A stretch of 64,000 nt of DNA from an uncultured Deferribacterales bacterium (GCA_947853665.1 CANTXF010000012.1:1-64000), one strand, 5' to 3'. Shown: positions 1 to 8,404, counted from the stretch's first letter. The notes: a model not told the origin generated them from the sequence alone. Numbers and translations: made by a program.

Positions 1-947
1 TCGTGGAGCCAGGCGTGTTCAGGCCCTATTCCCGGATAATCCAGCCCTGCGGAAATAGAATACACCGGCGCTATCTGGCCGTCCTTATCCTGGCAGAAAT
101 AAGATTTCATACCGTGGAATATCCCCTCCCGGCCGGTGGCCACGGTGGCGGCCGTGTCGGGAGTATCCGCCCCGCGGCCCGCCGCCTCGCAGCCTATGAG
201 CCGCACGTCCTTATCGTTTATAAAATTATAAAAAGCGCCTATGGCGTTGCTGCCGCCTCCCACGCAGGCAAGAACCGCCGACGGAAGCCGCCCCTCCCTT
301 GCGAGTATCTGGCTCCTTGCCTCCCTGCTTATAACGCTCTGAAAATCCCTGACTATTGTGGGAAAGGGATGAGGCCCCATAACGGAGCCCAATACGTAAT
401 GGGTATCCTCCACCCGGCGGGTCCATTCCCTCATGGTTTCGTTTACAGCGTCCTTTAATGTTCTTGTGCCGCTAGATACGGCGTGAACCTTCGCCCCGAG
501 AAGCTCCATGCGAAAAACGTTAAGGGCCTGCCGTTTAGTGTCCTCCTCCCCCATAAAGACCTCGCACTCAAGGCCCATAAGGGCGGCGGCAGTCGCCGTC
601 GCCACGCCGTGCTGGCCCGCGCCCGTCTCCGCGATAAGGCGGGTCTTGCCCATCTTTTTAGCCAGAAGCGCCTGGCCCAAAACGTTGTTTATCTTATGGG
701 AGCCGGTGTGGTTAAGGTCCTCCCGTTTAAGGTATATTTTAGCGCCGCCCAGGTCCTTGGTCATCTTTTCCGCGTAATACAGGATAGACGGCCGCCCGGC
801 ATAATCTCTGAGCAGAGCCTCCAGCTCGCCTTTAAATTCCGGGTCGTCCTTATATTTAAGATAGCTTTCTTCAAGCTCGATAACCGCGTTCATCAGGGTT
901 TCAGGTACGTATTGGCCGCCGTGGGCTCCGAATCTGCCTTTTGACAT
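1..947 (-). CDS. trpB: tryptophan synthase beta subunit, 3' end missing
   Basis: TrpB condenses indole with L-serine to give tryptophan, using PLP, in complex with TrpA. The reading frame opens with ATG at 947, immediately after the trpF stop, and stays open to the left edge (about 315 codons; the family is about 390-400, so the C-terminal fifth is outside). The N-terminus shows the family pattern [18 protein letters not shown], and the PLP-lysine segment HTGSHKINN is present. At the edge, [17 protein letters not shown] matches the conserved late part of TrpB. It is the last gene of the trp run that lies in the window; trpA, if present, would lie beyond position 1. The identification is secure; only the end is unseen. 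Confidence 0.96.
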   Translation of the reverse strand, partial: MSKGRFGAHGGQYVPETLMNAVIELEESYLKYKDDPEFKGELEALLRDYAGRPSILYYAEKMTKDLGGAKIYLKREDLNHTGSHKINNVLGQALLAKKMGKTRLIAETGAGQHGVATATAAALMGLECEVFMGEEDTKRQALNVFRMELLGAKVHAVSSGTRTLKDAVNETMREWTRRVEDTHYVLGSVMGPHPFPTIVRDFQSVISREARSQILAREGRLPSAVLACVGGGSNAIGAFYNFINDKDVRLIGCEAAGRGADTPDTAATVATGREGIFHGMKSYFCQDKDGQIAPVYSISAGLDYPGIGPEHAWLH

Positions 948-1562
948 TTATTTCAAGCTCCTTACAAGTTTTACGATGTCCGCCATTTTTTTCCCGTCCT
1001 TAAAGCCGCACGTTTCCGCCCCGCCGCTTACGTCGAAGCAAAAGGGATCAAGCCGCCCGAAAGCGGACTCTATATTGGAAACGTCAAGCCCTCCCGCAAG
1101 AAAAAACGGCCTGCGGACGCCTTCCACGGCGCTCCAGTCGAAAGTCACGCCCGTGCCTCCGGCCGCTTTCGGCGAATAAGCGTCGAAAAGAACCCAGTCC
1201 GCCGGAGAATTTTCCGCTTCCGCCGCCTCTTTCGCCCCTTTCACGCGGAACGCCTTTATAACCGGCTTCCCCGTAAGGGCTTTCACGGCGGCTATATACT
1301 CCCCGTCCTCCGCTCCGTGAAGCTGGATAATATCTATGATCCCTTTTTTACAGATTTCCGCGATAAAGGACTGCTCCGCGTCCACAAAAACACCCGCGGC
1401 CTTTATAGTTGGAGAAAGGCGCTTTTTCATGGCGGAGGCCGCTTCCGCAGTTACTTTACGCCTGCTTTCCGCAAAGACGAAGCCTATATAATCGGGAGAC
1501 GCGGCGTTGGCATAATCTATATCCTCCGGCCTTGAAAGGCCGCATATCTTTACCCGCGCCAA
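948..1562 (-). CDS. trpF: phosphoribosylanthranilate isomerase
   Basis: This cytoplasmic enzyme isomerises N-(5-phosphoribosyl)anthranilate in tryptophan synthesis. The 204-residue product is a single TIM-barrel of normal length. Visible motifs are KICGLSRPED at the N-terminus (catalytic Cys in the first strand), IQLHG in the middle, and LAGGLDVSNI and DVSGGAE near the end (catalytic Asp and phosphate-binding glycines). The start is TTG at 1562, which lies inside the 3' end of trpC (13-base overlap), so translation is probably coupled. The stop codon abuts the trpB ATG with no spacer. Confidence 0.96.
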   Translation of the reverse strand: MARVKICGLSRPEDIDYANAASPDYIGFVFAESRRKVTAEAASAMKKRLSPTIKAAGVFVDAEQSFIAEICKKGIIDIIQLHGAEDGEYIAAVKALTGKPVIKAFRVKGAKEAAEAENSPADWVLFDAYSPKAAGGTGVTFDWSAVEGVRRPFFLAGGLDVSNIESAFGRLDPFCFDVSGGAETCGFKDGKKMADIVKLVRSLK

Positions 1563-2344
1563 CCGGGGCCTCTCAGCTCCGCCAGAGCCGCGGCCTTATC
1601 GGGCCTGCGCATAAAGGTCTCCCCTATTAATGCAGCGTCCGCCTTTATACGCCTTAAAACCTCTATATCCTCCGGCGTCTTTATCCCGCTTTCCGACACG
1701 AATATAACGTTATCCGGCGCTAAAGGCCTCAGCCTGACGGAATTATCCATATCAACGGCAAAGGTTTTAAGGTTCCTGTTATTTACGCCGACAACTCTCG
1801 CCCCCGCGCGGAGAGCCGATTCCATTTCCCTTTCGTCGTGGGTTTCGACAAGGCAGGAAAGGCCCAGCGAATCGGCGGTAAGGATATATTCCCGCAAAAC
1901 CTCCGTATCAAGAAGGGAGCATATAAGCAAAACGGCGGAAGCGCCCAATACTTTCGCCTCGTATATCTGATACGGGTCCACCGTAAAATCTTTTCTCAGC
2001 ACGGGGATTTTCACCGCCCCGGCGATTTCCTCCAGATACGCGTCCGCCCCGAGAAAATACTCGGGCTCCGTAAGGACGGACAAAGCCGAAGCCCCCGCGG
2101 CCTCGTAACCGGCGGCTATTTCCAGATAAGGAAAATCCTCCGCTATCACGCCCCTGGACGGGGACGCCTTTTTTACCTCGCATATAAAAGAAACATCCGG
2201 CCCTTTCAGCGCTTTTTCAAAAGCGAACGGGTCTTTGCGGCCAAGGGCGGCGGCTTCTTCCACTACGGCTTCCTGGGGTTTGATTTTTTTAAGTTTTTCA
2301 ACCCGCTCCCTCGATGACGAGGCTATTTTTTCAAGTATGTTCAT
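1550..2344 (-). CDS. trpC: indole-3-glycerol-phosphate synthase
   Basis: TrpC closes the indole ring, converting carboxyphenylamino-deoxyribulose phosphate to indole-3-glycerol phosphate. The 264-residue monofunctional TIM-barrel has CEVKKASPSRG (catalytic Lys), VLRKDF, VGVNNRNL and the phosphate-binding VSESGI. The ATG overlaps the trpD stop by four bases and the 3' end overlaps trpF, so this is an internal member of a translationally coupled operon. It is not fused to TrpF, unlike in enteric bacteria. Confidence 0.97.
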   Translation of the reverse strand: MNILEKIASSSRERVEKLKKIKPQEAVVEEAAALGRKDPFAFEKALKGPDVSFICEVKKASPSRGVIAEDFPYLEIAAGYEAAGASALSVLTEPEYFLGADAYLEEIAGAVKIPVLRKDFTVDPYQIYEAKVLGASAVLLICSLLDTEVLREYILTADSLGLSCLVETHDEREMESALRAGARVVGVNNRNLKTFAVDMDNSVRLRPLAPDNVIFVSESGIKTPEDIEVLRRIKADAALIGETFMRRPDKAAALAELRGPGWRG

Positions 2345-3357
2345 TTTACTTCGTTGGAAAGCTCCACGAATTCCTCAAGCTGCCTGCGCGCGCGGCCGCT
2401 GTCTATAAGGTTTTCCGCCATTTTTACGCATTCGCGCAGAGTCCTGTCGTTATGCGTCATGTAGAGGCACAGGGCGGAGTTAAGGACTACCACGTCCCTT
2501 TTCGGCCCCTTTTCCTCCCCGTTAAGGATACGGAGGGCTATGGCGGCGTTTTCCTCCGGGCTTCCTCCCGTTAAATCGCCGGGAAGACATCTTTTAAGGC
2601 CAAGCTGCTCCGGGGAGAGGAAAAAACTGTTTATAACGTCCCCGTTTATTTCGCATACCGTAGTGGTATCGCACAAAGTAACTTCGTCAAGACCGTCGTG
2701 ACCGTGTACGACGGCCCCCCTCTTTACGCCCAGATTATGCAGGACCCTTGCAAGAGGCTCCACAAGGTTTTCGTCATAGACACCCAGAAGCTGCATATTG
2801 GCCCCGGCAGGGTTCGCGAGAGGGCCAAGGATATTAAATATGGTCCTTACCCCCAGCTCCTTTCTTACGGGAGCCGCGTATTTCATGGAAGCGTGATAGG
2901 CGGGAGCGAACATAAAGCACATTTTTACGGCGTTGAGCATCTTTTCGCTCTGCCCGGCGGTAAGGTCTATCTTCGCCCCAAGAGCCTCCAGCACGTCGGC
3001 GCTGCCGCATTTGCTGGAAACGCTCCTGTTGCCGTGCTTGGCCACAGGCACGCCGCCGGAGGAAACAACGAAAGAGGACACGGTGGAAATATTAAAGGTG
3101 TTCGCCTCGTCGCCCCCCGTGCCCACAATATCCAGAACGTCCATTTCCGGCGTCAGTTTAAGGCATTTTTCCCGCATGACCATGGCGCACGCGGTTATTT
3201 CCTCTATCGTCTCCCCTTTCATGCGCATGGCGGTAAGGAAGGAGCCTATCTGGGCGTTCGTGGCCTCCCCCTCCATTATGCCGTTCATTACTGTTTTGGC
3301 GGTCTCAAGGTCGAGATCGCCGCCGTTCATTATTTTATAAATGGCATCGCGTATCAT
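2341..3357 (-). CDS. trpD: anthranilate phosphoribosyltransferase
   Basis: TrpD transfers phosphoribose from PRPP to anthranilate. The 338-residue length is typical for the stand-alone enzyme. Motifs include DIVGTGGDEANTFNIS (PRPP diphosphate binding), VAKHGNRSVSSKCGSADVLEALG, and RTIFNILGPLANPA. The amidotransferase domain is separate here (trpG, one base upstream), not fused as in E. coli. The start at 3357 follows the trpG stop almost directly. Confidence 0.97.
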   Translation of the reverse strand: MIRDAIYKIMNGGDLDLETAKTVMNGIMEGEATNAQIGSFLTAMRMKGETIEEITACAMVMREKCLKLTPEMDVLDIVGTGGDEANTFNISTVSSFVVSSGGVPVAKHGNRSVSSKCGSADVLEALGAKIDLTAGQSEKMLNAVKMCFMFAPAYHASMKYAAPVRKELGVRTIFNILGPLANPAGANMQLLGVYDENLVEPLARVLHNLGVKRGAVVHGHDGLDEVTLCDTTTVCEINGDVINSFFLSPEQLGLKRCLPGDLTGGSPEENAAIALRILNGEEKGPKRDVVVLNSALCLYMTHNDRTLRECVKMAENLIDSGRARRQLEEFVELSNEVK

Positions 3358-3358
3358 A

Positions 3359-3937
3359 TTATCTGCTTCCTCCCATCGAGAGGAAATTGCGTATTATGGT
3401 TTCCCCCATGGGCGTAAGTATGGATTCAGGATGAAACTGTACTCCGTAAATATCGTAATCCCGGTGCTTAACGCCCATTATCTCGTCCCCGTCGTCCTCG
3501 GCTATTATAAGCAGCTCGTCGGGAAGGCTGGCCCGCTCCGCCGCAAGGGAATGATACCTGGCGGCGCGTATTATCGGAGGCAGCCCGCGGAAAAGCCCGC
3601 TGCCGTTGGCTATATGAACGCTGCTGCTTTTGCCGTGCATAAGCTCGGCCGCGTATCCGACCTTGCCCCCGAAAACCTCGCATATAGCCTGATGCCCCAG
3701 GCATACCCCCAGAATGGGGCATTTGCCTTTGAAACGCTTTATGGCCTCCCCGGAAACGCCTGCGTCGGAGGGCCTTCCGGGGCCGGGGGAGATCACTATA
3801 TGGTCCGGCTTCATGGCTTCAAGCTCGTCCACGGTTTTTTCGTCGTTCCTCACGACCTTTATATCCGGGTTTACGCAGCCTATAAGCTGGTAAAGGTTAT
3901 ACGAAAAGCTGTCGTAATTATCTATCAGTATAAGCAT
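3359..3937 (-). CDS. trpG: anthranilate synthase, glutamine amidotransferase component
   Basis: This class I glutamine amidotransferase supplies ammonia to TrpE; closely similar proteins (PabA) can also serve folate synthesis. The 192-residue product has the N-terminal LIDNYDSFSYNLYQ, the oxyanion-hole VISPGPGRPSDAG, the nucleophile elbow ILGVCLGHQAI with its Cys, and the YGVQFHPES His-Glu pair. The start codon overlaps the trpE stop by one base. Its position between trpE and trpD makes anthranilate synthesis the main role; an amphibolic role in folate synthesis is possible, since no pabA is visible here. Confidence 0.95.
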   Translation of the reverse strand: MLILIDNYDSFSYNLYQLIGCVNPDIKVVRNDEKTVDELEAMKPDHIVISPGPGRPSDAGVSGEAIKRFKGKCPILGVCLGHQAICEVFGGKVGYAAELMHGKSSSVHIANGSGLFRGLPPIIRAARYHSLAAERASLPDELLIIAEDDGDEIMGVKHRDYDIYGVQFHPESILTPMGETIIRNFLSMGGSR

Positions 3938-5403
3938 CAGTCGGAAACCTCCTGAGAAAGCTCTACCGCCTCCACAACGGCCCTGGCCTTATCCGCCGAC
4001 TCCCTGTATTCGGAAACAGGGTCGCTGCCCGCGACCACTCCGCCGCCGGATCTTATATAAATTTTACCGCCTTTTTTAACGCACATGCGTATGGCTATGC
4101 AGGCGTCCATATTGCCGGTAAAATCTATATAGCCTATGGCTCCGCCGTAAACTCCCCTGCGGGATTTCTCGAGGGAGTCTATTATTTCCATGGCCCTTAT
4201 TTTCGGGGCGCCGGATAAAGTACCGGCGGGCAGAGTGGCCTTTATCGCGTCAAAAGCGTCCAGCCCGGCCCTTATCCTGCCCGTTACGACGGAAGTTATG
4301 TGCATAACGTAGGAATACTTCTGCACAAGCATATAGTCCTTGACCTTTACGGAGCCGAATTCGCTTATCTTGCCCAAATCGTTGCGGCCCAGGTCCACAA
4401 GCATGTTGTGCTCGGCAAGCTCCTTTTCGTCCTTCAGGAGGGCTTCTTCGATACGCCTGTCCTCCTCGTCGGTGCGGCCTCTTGGCTTCGTTCCGGCGAT
4501 AGGGTATGTGGAGAGCTCCCCGTCCTTGAGCTTTATAAGGGTTTCGGGGGAAGCCCCCGTTATCTCCATATCGCCGAATTTAAGATAAAACATATAGGGA
4601 GACGGGTTAGTCGTCCTCAACACCCGGTAAGTGTTGAAAAGGCTGCCTTCAAAATCCGCCTCGAGACGGTTTGACGGAACCGCCTGGAAAATATCGCCCT
4701 CCCTTATGAAGCCCTTGGTCTTTTCCACAGTTTCTGCGTATTCTGATTCGGTCATCTCCGCCCGGAAAGGAGACAGGAGCTTTCCCGGCACCAAAGACGC
4801 CGGGGCGGCGCTTTTCATGGTTCTTATAAGGCCGTCTATATCAATGGCGGCTTTATTGTAAGCGGTTTCAAGCTCGGAGCTTTTAACGTTTATTATAACC
4901 GTTATTTTCTGCCGCAGATGGTTGAAAGCTATAACTTTGTCGAAAAGCATAAGGTCCATATCGGCAAAGCCCGTATCGTCCGCCGAGGAGAATTTAAGCC
5001 CCGGCTCCGTATATTTAACGTAATCATAGGCGAAATACCCCACGAACCCGCCGGTAAAAGGCGGCAGGAAAGAAAGGCGCGGGCTTTTGTATTCGCCCAG
5101 TATTTTCCTCACGGCGGAAGCCGGGTCTTTCGTTTCCATAGTGACGGAAGCGCCGTTATTTATGTTAAGGACTCCGTCCTTGCATATTACTTCACATATA
5201 GGGTCGAACCCGATAAAGGAATACCTGCCCCATTTTTCGCCGCCTTCCACGCTTTCAAGAAGATAACAGCGGCTGCTTATGGACCTTACTGCCCTGAGCG
5301 CCTGTATCGGCGTTATCATATCGGCAAATATCTCCCTGCTGACGGGAATAACGGAATACTCCCGCGCCAGCTCCTTCGCCTTCTCAATATCCGGCTTAAC
5401 CAT
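3937..5403 (-). CDS. trpE: anthranilate synthase component I
   Basis: TrpE converts chorismate and ammonia to anthranilate, the committed step of the pathway. The 488-residue protein has an N-terminal anthranilate-synthase domain and a C-terminal chorismate-binding domain. Conserved segments seen are PYMFYLKFGDMEITGASPE, AGTKPRGRT, AEHNMLVDLGRNDLGK, GTLSGAPKIRAMEII and SGGGVVAGSDP. It is the first gene of the leftward trp run; the ATG at 5403 is preceded by a GGGGG-containing ribosome-binding site. No Trp-rich leader peptide with tandem TGG codons and no T-box is recognisable in the 300 bases upstream, so classical attenuation is not supported. Confidence 0.97.
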   Translation of the reverse strand: MVKPDIEKAKELAREYSVIPVSREIFADMITPIQALRAVRSISSRCYLLESVEGGEKWGRYSFIGFDPICEVICKDGVLNINNGASVTMETKDPASAVRKILGEYKSPRLSFLPPFTGGFVGYFAYDYVKYTEPGLKFSSADDTGFADMDLMLFDKVIAFNHLRQKITVIINVKSSELETAYNKAAIDIDGLIRTMKSAAPASLVPGKLLSPFRAEMTESEYAETVEKTKGFIREGDIFQAVPSNRLEADFEGSLFNTYRVLRTTNPSPYMFYLKFGDMEITGASPETLIKLKDGELSTYPIAGTKPRGRTDEEDRRIEEALLKDEKELAEHNMLVDLGRNDLGKISEFGSVKVKDYMLVQKYSYVMHITSVVTGRIRAGLDAFDAIKATLPAGTLSGAPKIRAMEIIDSLEKSRRGVYGGAIGYIDFTGNMDACIAIRMCVKKGGKIYIRSGGGVVAGSDPVSEYRESADKARAVVEAVELSQEVSD

Positions 5404-5443
5404 CCGAACCCCCGAAAATGAGACTACTTGTTTTTAAACGATT

Positions 5444-5472
5444 AATATTTCATAAAATAAGGTTTTTGTCAG
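5444..5472 (-). promoter_or_regulatory. possible promoter for the trp operon
   Basis: On the minus strand CTGACA (5472-5467) is followed after 17 bases by AATATT (5449-5444), about 40 bases before the trpE ATG. The -35 matches the sigma-70 consensus at five of six positions and the -10 at four of six, in an AT-rich stretch. The assignment is tentative. Confidence 0.35.
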
Positions 5473-5650
5473 TAATTTTTTAAAAAATAATAAATATCGG
5501 CAACGATAAACCAAGAACAAAAATATCACTCCGCCAGCGGCGGAAACTGCGGCCAGTAACTTTTTAGAAAAGCGCGGCCGGATATTCCCATCCTTTTTCA
5601 AGTATTTTCCGCAAGGCCTTGACCTGCGGCGGCCAAACCTGACTTTTACT

Positions 5651-5680
5651 TTTACATTGAGCCGCAGGTTATGGTATTAT
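5651..5680 (+). promoter_or_regulatory. predicted sigma-70 promoter of the acetyltransferase gene
   Basis: TTTACA (5651-5656), an 18-base spacer and TATTAT (5675-5680) precede the ATG at 5706. A perfect 9-base inverted repeat (ACCTGCGGC at 5622-5630 and GCCGCAGGT at 5661-5669) brackets the -35 element and could be an operator. Confidence 0.55.
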
Positions 5681-5705
5681 TTACGATCGAAACGGAGAAG
5701 CGGCC

Positions 5706-6146
5706 ATGATATATAAAGCCTCGATAAAGGACGCGGAAAACCTGGCCCGGCTTGCCGCGGCTATGTGGATAAAACATTCGGCGCACGAGCTGGAAAAAGA
5801 ATTTAAAAGCGTTATGGACAGACCGGGAAACGCCTTCTTTATAGCGGAAGAAAACAACGAGCCAGCAGGGTTTGCGCAATGCTCCATGCGGAGCGACTAT
5901 GTGGAGGGGACGTCCTCCTGCCCCGTAGGTTATCTCGAAGGGATATTCGTAAAAGAAAAGCACAGGAAAAAGGGACTGGGAGCGGCCCTGCTTAAAGAAT
6001 GTGAAAAATGGGCGAAATCGGAAGGCGCCATAGAGTTTGCAAGCGACTGCGGCATAGAAAACGGGGAGAGCCTTAACTTTCATCTGCGGTGCGGATTTGC
6101 GGAAGTAAACAGAGTAATATGCTTCGCAAAAAAATTAGGCGGCTAG
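5706..6146 (+). CDS. aminoglycoside 6'-N-acetyltransferase-like GNAT protein
   Basis: The 146-residue protein is a single GNAT acetyltransferase domain that resembles chromosomal and plasmid AAC(6')-I enzymes, which acetylate the 6'-amino group of aminoglycosides using acetyl-CoA. Recognisable family segments are GFAQCSMRSDYVEGT (about residues 57-71), VGYLEGIFV, the acetyl-CoA loop RKKGLGAALL, EFASDC and GFAEVNRVICFAKKL at the C-terminus. It is monocistronic, has its own predicted promoter and a GGAG site, and its TAG stop sits at the edge of a dispersed repeat. The substrate is inferred from similarity by eye; a related natural amine substrate cannot be excluded. Confidence 0.8.
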   Translation: MIYKASIKDAENLARLAAAMWIKHSAHELEKEFKSVMDRPGNAFFIAEENNEPAGFAQCSMRSDYVEGTSSCPVGYLEGIFVKEKHRKKGLGAALLKECEKWAKSEGAIEFASDCGIENGESLNFHLRCGFAEVNRVICFAKKLGG

Positions 6147-6298
6147 CCACTTAACGCAGATAGTTAAGGCAAACTCTCGGAGGCCTCGCCCTTTTAGACG
6201 GCGCCTTGCCGGAGGATTTTAGCCTTATTATTAATTGATATGAGCAAGCCGCCGCATTATAAATATTTCCCATAACTTTATATTGGTCTGCTTAGGGG
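6147..6298. repeat. dispersed MITE-like repeat, copy A
   Basis: The left terminal arm starts CCACTTAACGCAGATAGTTA; the right arm, read on the opposite strand, is CCCCTAAGCAGA followed by AGTTATGGGAAAT. The copy is flanked by TA on both sides (within the TAG stop at 6144-6146 and at 6299-6300). The inside holds GGCGCCTTGCCGG and a CTTATTATTAATTGA segment shared with the other copies, followed by GCAAGCCGCCG. Confidence 0.75.
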
Positions 6299-6717
6299 TA
6301 TAGCTTGCGAAAAATTATAAAACGCTAAAAAGAGCCGGTTCAGGCGAACGGTTTTCACGGCAATAACCGGCAATACCGGCAGGAAAATATATAAAAGGCC
6401 CGTAAAAAGCGGCCTTGCAGGCGGCTTCCGTGAAAAACGTCCCGATAATCCGCAAAAAAAGCGGGCGGTTTTTTAAAGTAATATTAAGCCTCTCCCATCT
6501 TTTCCGCAGTTAAGGCGCTTCCCGCCGTTTTCCTGATTTTAATTCCGCCGCCCGGCATATAAAAATAAGACAGCGCTTTTTATTTAAATTCCCGATACTT
6601 TGATATCAGGAATCATAAGAGGGCAGGCTCTGCGGCTAGGCCCTATATTGCCGCTTTATAAGGAAATATATGTTTTAAGCGCTCCGGCGTATGATAAGCC
6701 GGTATACCGCAACATTT
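6299..6717. other. non-coding stretch without recognisable gene
   Basis: About 420 bases between repeat copy A and the SMR genes contain no reading frame with coding character. Short palindromes are present, for example CCGGC near 6685-6705 (a weak hairpin that could end the SMR transcript) and a TGATATCA at 6600-6607. No known RNA family was recognised. Confidence 0.5.
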
Positions 6718-7032
6718 TTACGAGACCAGCTTCAGCCCCACGGCTCCGCAGGCTATCATGGCGATAAAGAACACGTTAAAGGCCGTGGCCTTTTCACCGA
6801 ACAGGATAAACCCGGTAAGAGCGCTGCCCGCTGTGCCGATACCCGTCCAGACGGCGTAAGCAGTAGCCATAGGTATGGTTTTCATAGCGTAGGAAAGGAG
6901 GGAAAAGCTGACGGCGAAAGTGCAGACGCAGCCGAACACGAATATTTTTCTTTTGGTTTCCGAGTATTTTTTCATATTAATAACGCCTGCTATCTCGCAT
7001 AAACCGGCTATTATCATACATATCCAGGCCAT
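6718..7032 (-). CDS. ykkD: paired SMR-family exporter subunit, YkkD-like
   Basis: A 104-residue inner-membrane protein of the small multidrug resistance family with four predicted helices. Glu13 in helix 1 (GLCEIAG) is the conserved proton/substrate-coupling residue. SFSLLSYAMKTIPMATAYAVWTGIGTAG matches the central block of Bacillus YkkD, and the end AVGLKLVS is also shared. It lies one base downstream of the YkkC-like gene; YkkC/YkkD function as a heterodimer. Known YkkCD pairs export guanidinium and some cationic drugs; the substrate here is inferred. Confidence 0.85.
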   Translation of the reverse strand: MAWICMIIAGLCEIAGVINMKKYSETKRKIFVFGCVCTFAVSFSLLSYAMKTIPMATAYAVWTGIGTAGSALTGFILFGEKATAFNVFFIAMIACGAVGLKLVS

Positions 7033-7033
7033 A

Positions 7034-7345
7034 TCAGCGCCCCTTTCCCGTGATTTTAAGGCCGATGACCCCTAAAGCTATCATCGCGATAAAAAAAACC
7101 TGCTTTAAGGCTATCCCGCCGTTTATCACGGCCTCTGTCAAAACTATACCCACAGTTCCCACGCCGGTAAAAACGGCGTAGACAACGCCGACGGGCAGGC
7201 TGTCGTAAGCCTTCATAATAAGAAAAAAGCTCAAAGATATAACCGCCGCAACAAGGGCGTAGGTCCAGAAACTATCGGCGTATTTAAGCCCCATTACCCA
7301 GGGTATCTCAAGGAGACCCCCGGCAAAAACGTAAAGCCAGGCCAT
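7034..7345 (-). CDS. ykkC: paired SMR-family exporter subunit, YkkC-like
   Basis: The partner subunit has 103 residues and four predicted helices, with Glu13 in GGLLEIPWV and the YkkC-type blocks SLPVGVVYAVFTGVGTVG and IALGVIGLKITG. I place the start at ATG 7345 because GGAGGG lies just upstream; the upstream ATG at 7399 would add an 18-residue extension not usual in this family. It is co-transcribed with the YkkD-like gene. No guanidine-I (ykkC) riboswitch is recognisable in the 150 bases upstream, although such genes often carry one. Confidence 0.87.
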   Translation of the reverse strand: MAWLYVFAGGLLEIPWVMGLKYADSFWTYALVAAVISLSFFLIMKAYDSLPVGVVYAVFTGVGTVGIVLTEAVINGGIALKQVFFIAMIALGVIGLKITGKGR

Positions 7346-7427
7346 AAAACCCTCCAAAAACCGGCAAATGCAGGAAACCAGAAAAAATAGCACGCCCATT
7401 CTAAAAAGTAAAGGCGACTATACCCTA

Positions 7428-7455
7428 TTGACATAAGAAAATAAAGCGGTATATT
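7428..7455 (+). promoter_or_regulatory. predicted sigma-70 promoter of ribB
   Basis: TTGACA (7428-7433), a 16-base spacer and TATATT (7450-7455) lie about 50 bases before the FMN riboswitch, the expected position for the ribB transcript start. Confidence 0.65.
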
Positions 7456-7508
7456 AAAAAAAGCGGATATTTTCCGACCCTCCGGGAAAGACCTTATCCG
7501 CAGAAAAT

Positions 7509-7637
7509 TCTCAGGGCGGGGTGAAATTCCCCACTGGCGGTAATCCTCTTATGGAGAGCCCGCGAACCGCCCCTTTAAGGGCGGCCGATCCGGTGAGATT
7601 CCGGGGCCAACGGTTAAAGTCCGGACGGAAGAGAACG
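7509..7637 (+). ncRNA. FMN riboswitch (RFN element)
   Basis: The canonical RFN blocks are present in order: CAGGGCGGGGTGAAATTCCC, ACTGGCGGTAAT, GCCCGCGAACCGC, GATCCGGTGAGATTCCGGGG, CCAACGGTTAAAGTCCGGAC, and GAAGAGAA. It lies 80 bases before ribB. A short hairpin CCGGGAG-CTTTCCCGG (about 7645-7660) follows, then a sequence ending at the AAGGAG of ribB. No T-rich terminator is visible in the expression platform, so control by hiding the ribosome-binding site is the likelier mechanism. Confidence 0.95.
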
Positions 7638-7717
7638 ATACGAGCCGGGAGCTTTCCCGGTTACGCCCGTCTTTACGCCCTGATTCATGTAACTATTTTT
7701 TAAATAAGGAGTTTATC

Positions 7718-8374
7718 ATGAATCGGCATTCTCTCGAAAATTACGGTTCCCCAAAAACCAGAGTGGAAAACGCTGTCGCCTCCCTGAAAGCCGGAAACGG
7801 AATACTGGTAACCGACGACGAAAACAGGGAAAACGAAGGCGATCTGATTTTTTCGACCCGGTATCTGACTAAAGAGCAGGTAGCCATGCAGATAAGAGAC
7901 TGCAGCGGAATAATATGCCTGTGCCTTACGGAAGAAAAAATCGCAAGCCTGAAACTGCCTATGATGACGGAAAACAACAAAAGCAAAAACCATACGAATT
8001 TTACCGTGTCGATAGAGGCGGCACAAGGCGTTACCACCGGAGTGTCCGCCGCGGACAGGCTGACGACCGTAAAAGCCGCCAGCGCTCCCGGCGCGAAGCC
8101 CTGCGATATAGTAAGCCCCGGGCACGTGTTCCCCCTTAAAGCCTGCGGAAAAGGGGTTCTTGAAAGGCGGGGCCACACGGAAGCCACCGTGGATTTTATG
8201 AAGCTGGCGGGTCTTGAGCCTTCCGGCGTTCTGTGCGAGCTTACAAACCCGGACGGAACTATGGCAAGGCTGCAGGAAATTATAGAATATTCCGGTAAAT
8301 ACAGCCTGCCGGTGGTATCTGTGGACGATCTGGCGCGCTATATAGCGGAAACAAGGCCGGAAGGATATTTATAA
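7718..8374 (+). CDS. ribB: 3,4-dihydroxy-2-butanone-4-phosphate synthase
   Basis: RibB converts ribulose 5-phosphate to 3,4-dihydroxy-2-butanone 4-phosphate plus formate, supplying the four-carbon unit of riboflavin. The 218-residue length is that of the monofunctional enzyme (no RibA domain). The acidic active-site loop [11 protein letters not shown] (residues 34-44), the THR-like block [18 protein letters not shown] and [11 protein letters not shown] are all present. It has an AAGGAG site and sits behind an FMN riboswitch, so FMN represses it. It is not linked to other rib genes here. Confidence 0.97.
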   Translation: MNRHSLENYGSPKTRVENAVASLKAGNGILVTDDENRENEGDLIFSTRYLTKEQVAMQIRDCSGIICLCLTEEKIASLKLPMMTENNKSKNHTNFTVSIEAAQGVTTGVSAADRLTTVKAASAPGAKPCDIVSPGHVFPLKACGKGVLERRGHTEATVDFMKLAGLEPSGVLCELTNPDGTMARLQEIIEYSGKYSLPVVSVDDLARYIAETRPEGYL

Positions 8375-8404
8375 AAACTCAAAACCCCCTAACGGCAAAA
8401 AATT

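Noticed and set aside
5404-5705. Trp leader peptide or T-box in front of trpE
   Set aside because: No tandem Trp codons, no T-box consensus and no terminator/antiterminator hairpins were found on the minus strand.
6300-6717. Small stable RNA (SRP RNA, 6S or tmRNA) in the gap before the SMR genes
   Set aside because: No conserved SRP tetraloop region, tmRNA tag frame or 6S bubble could be recognised.
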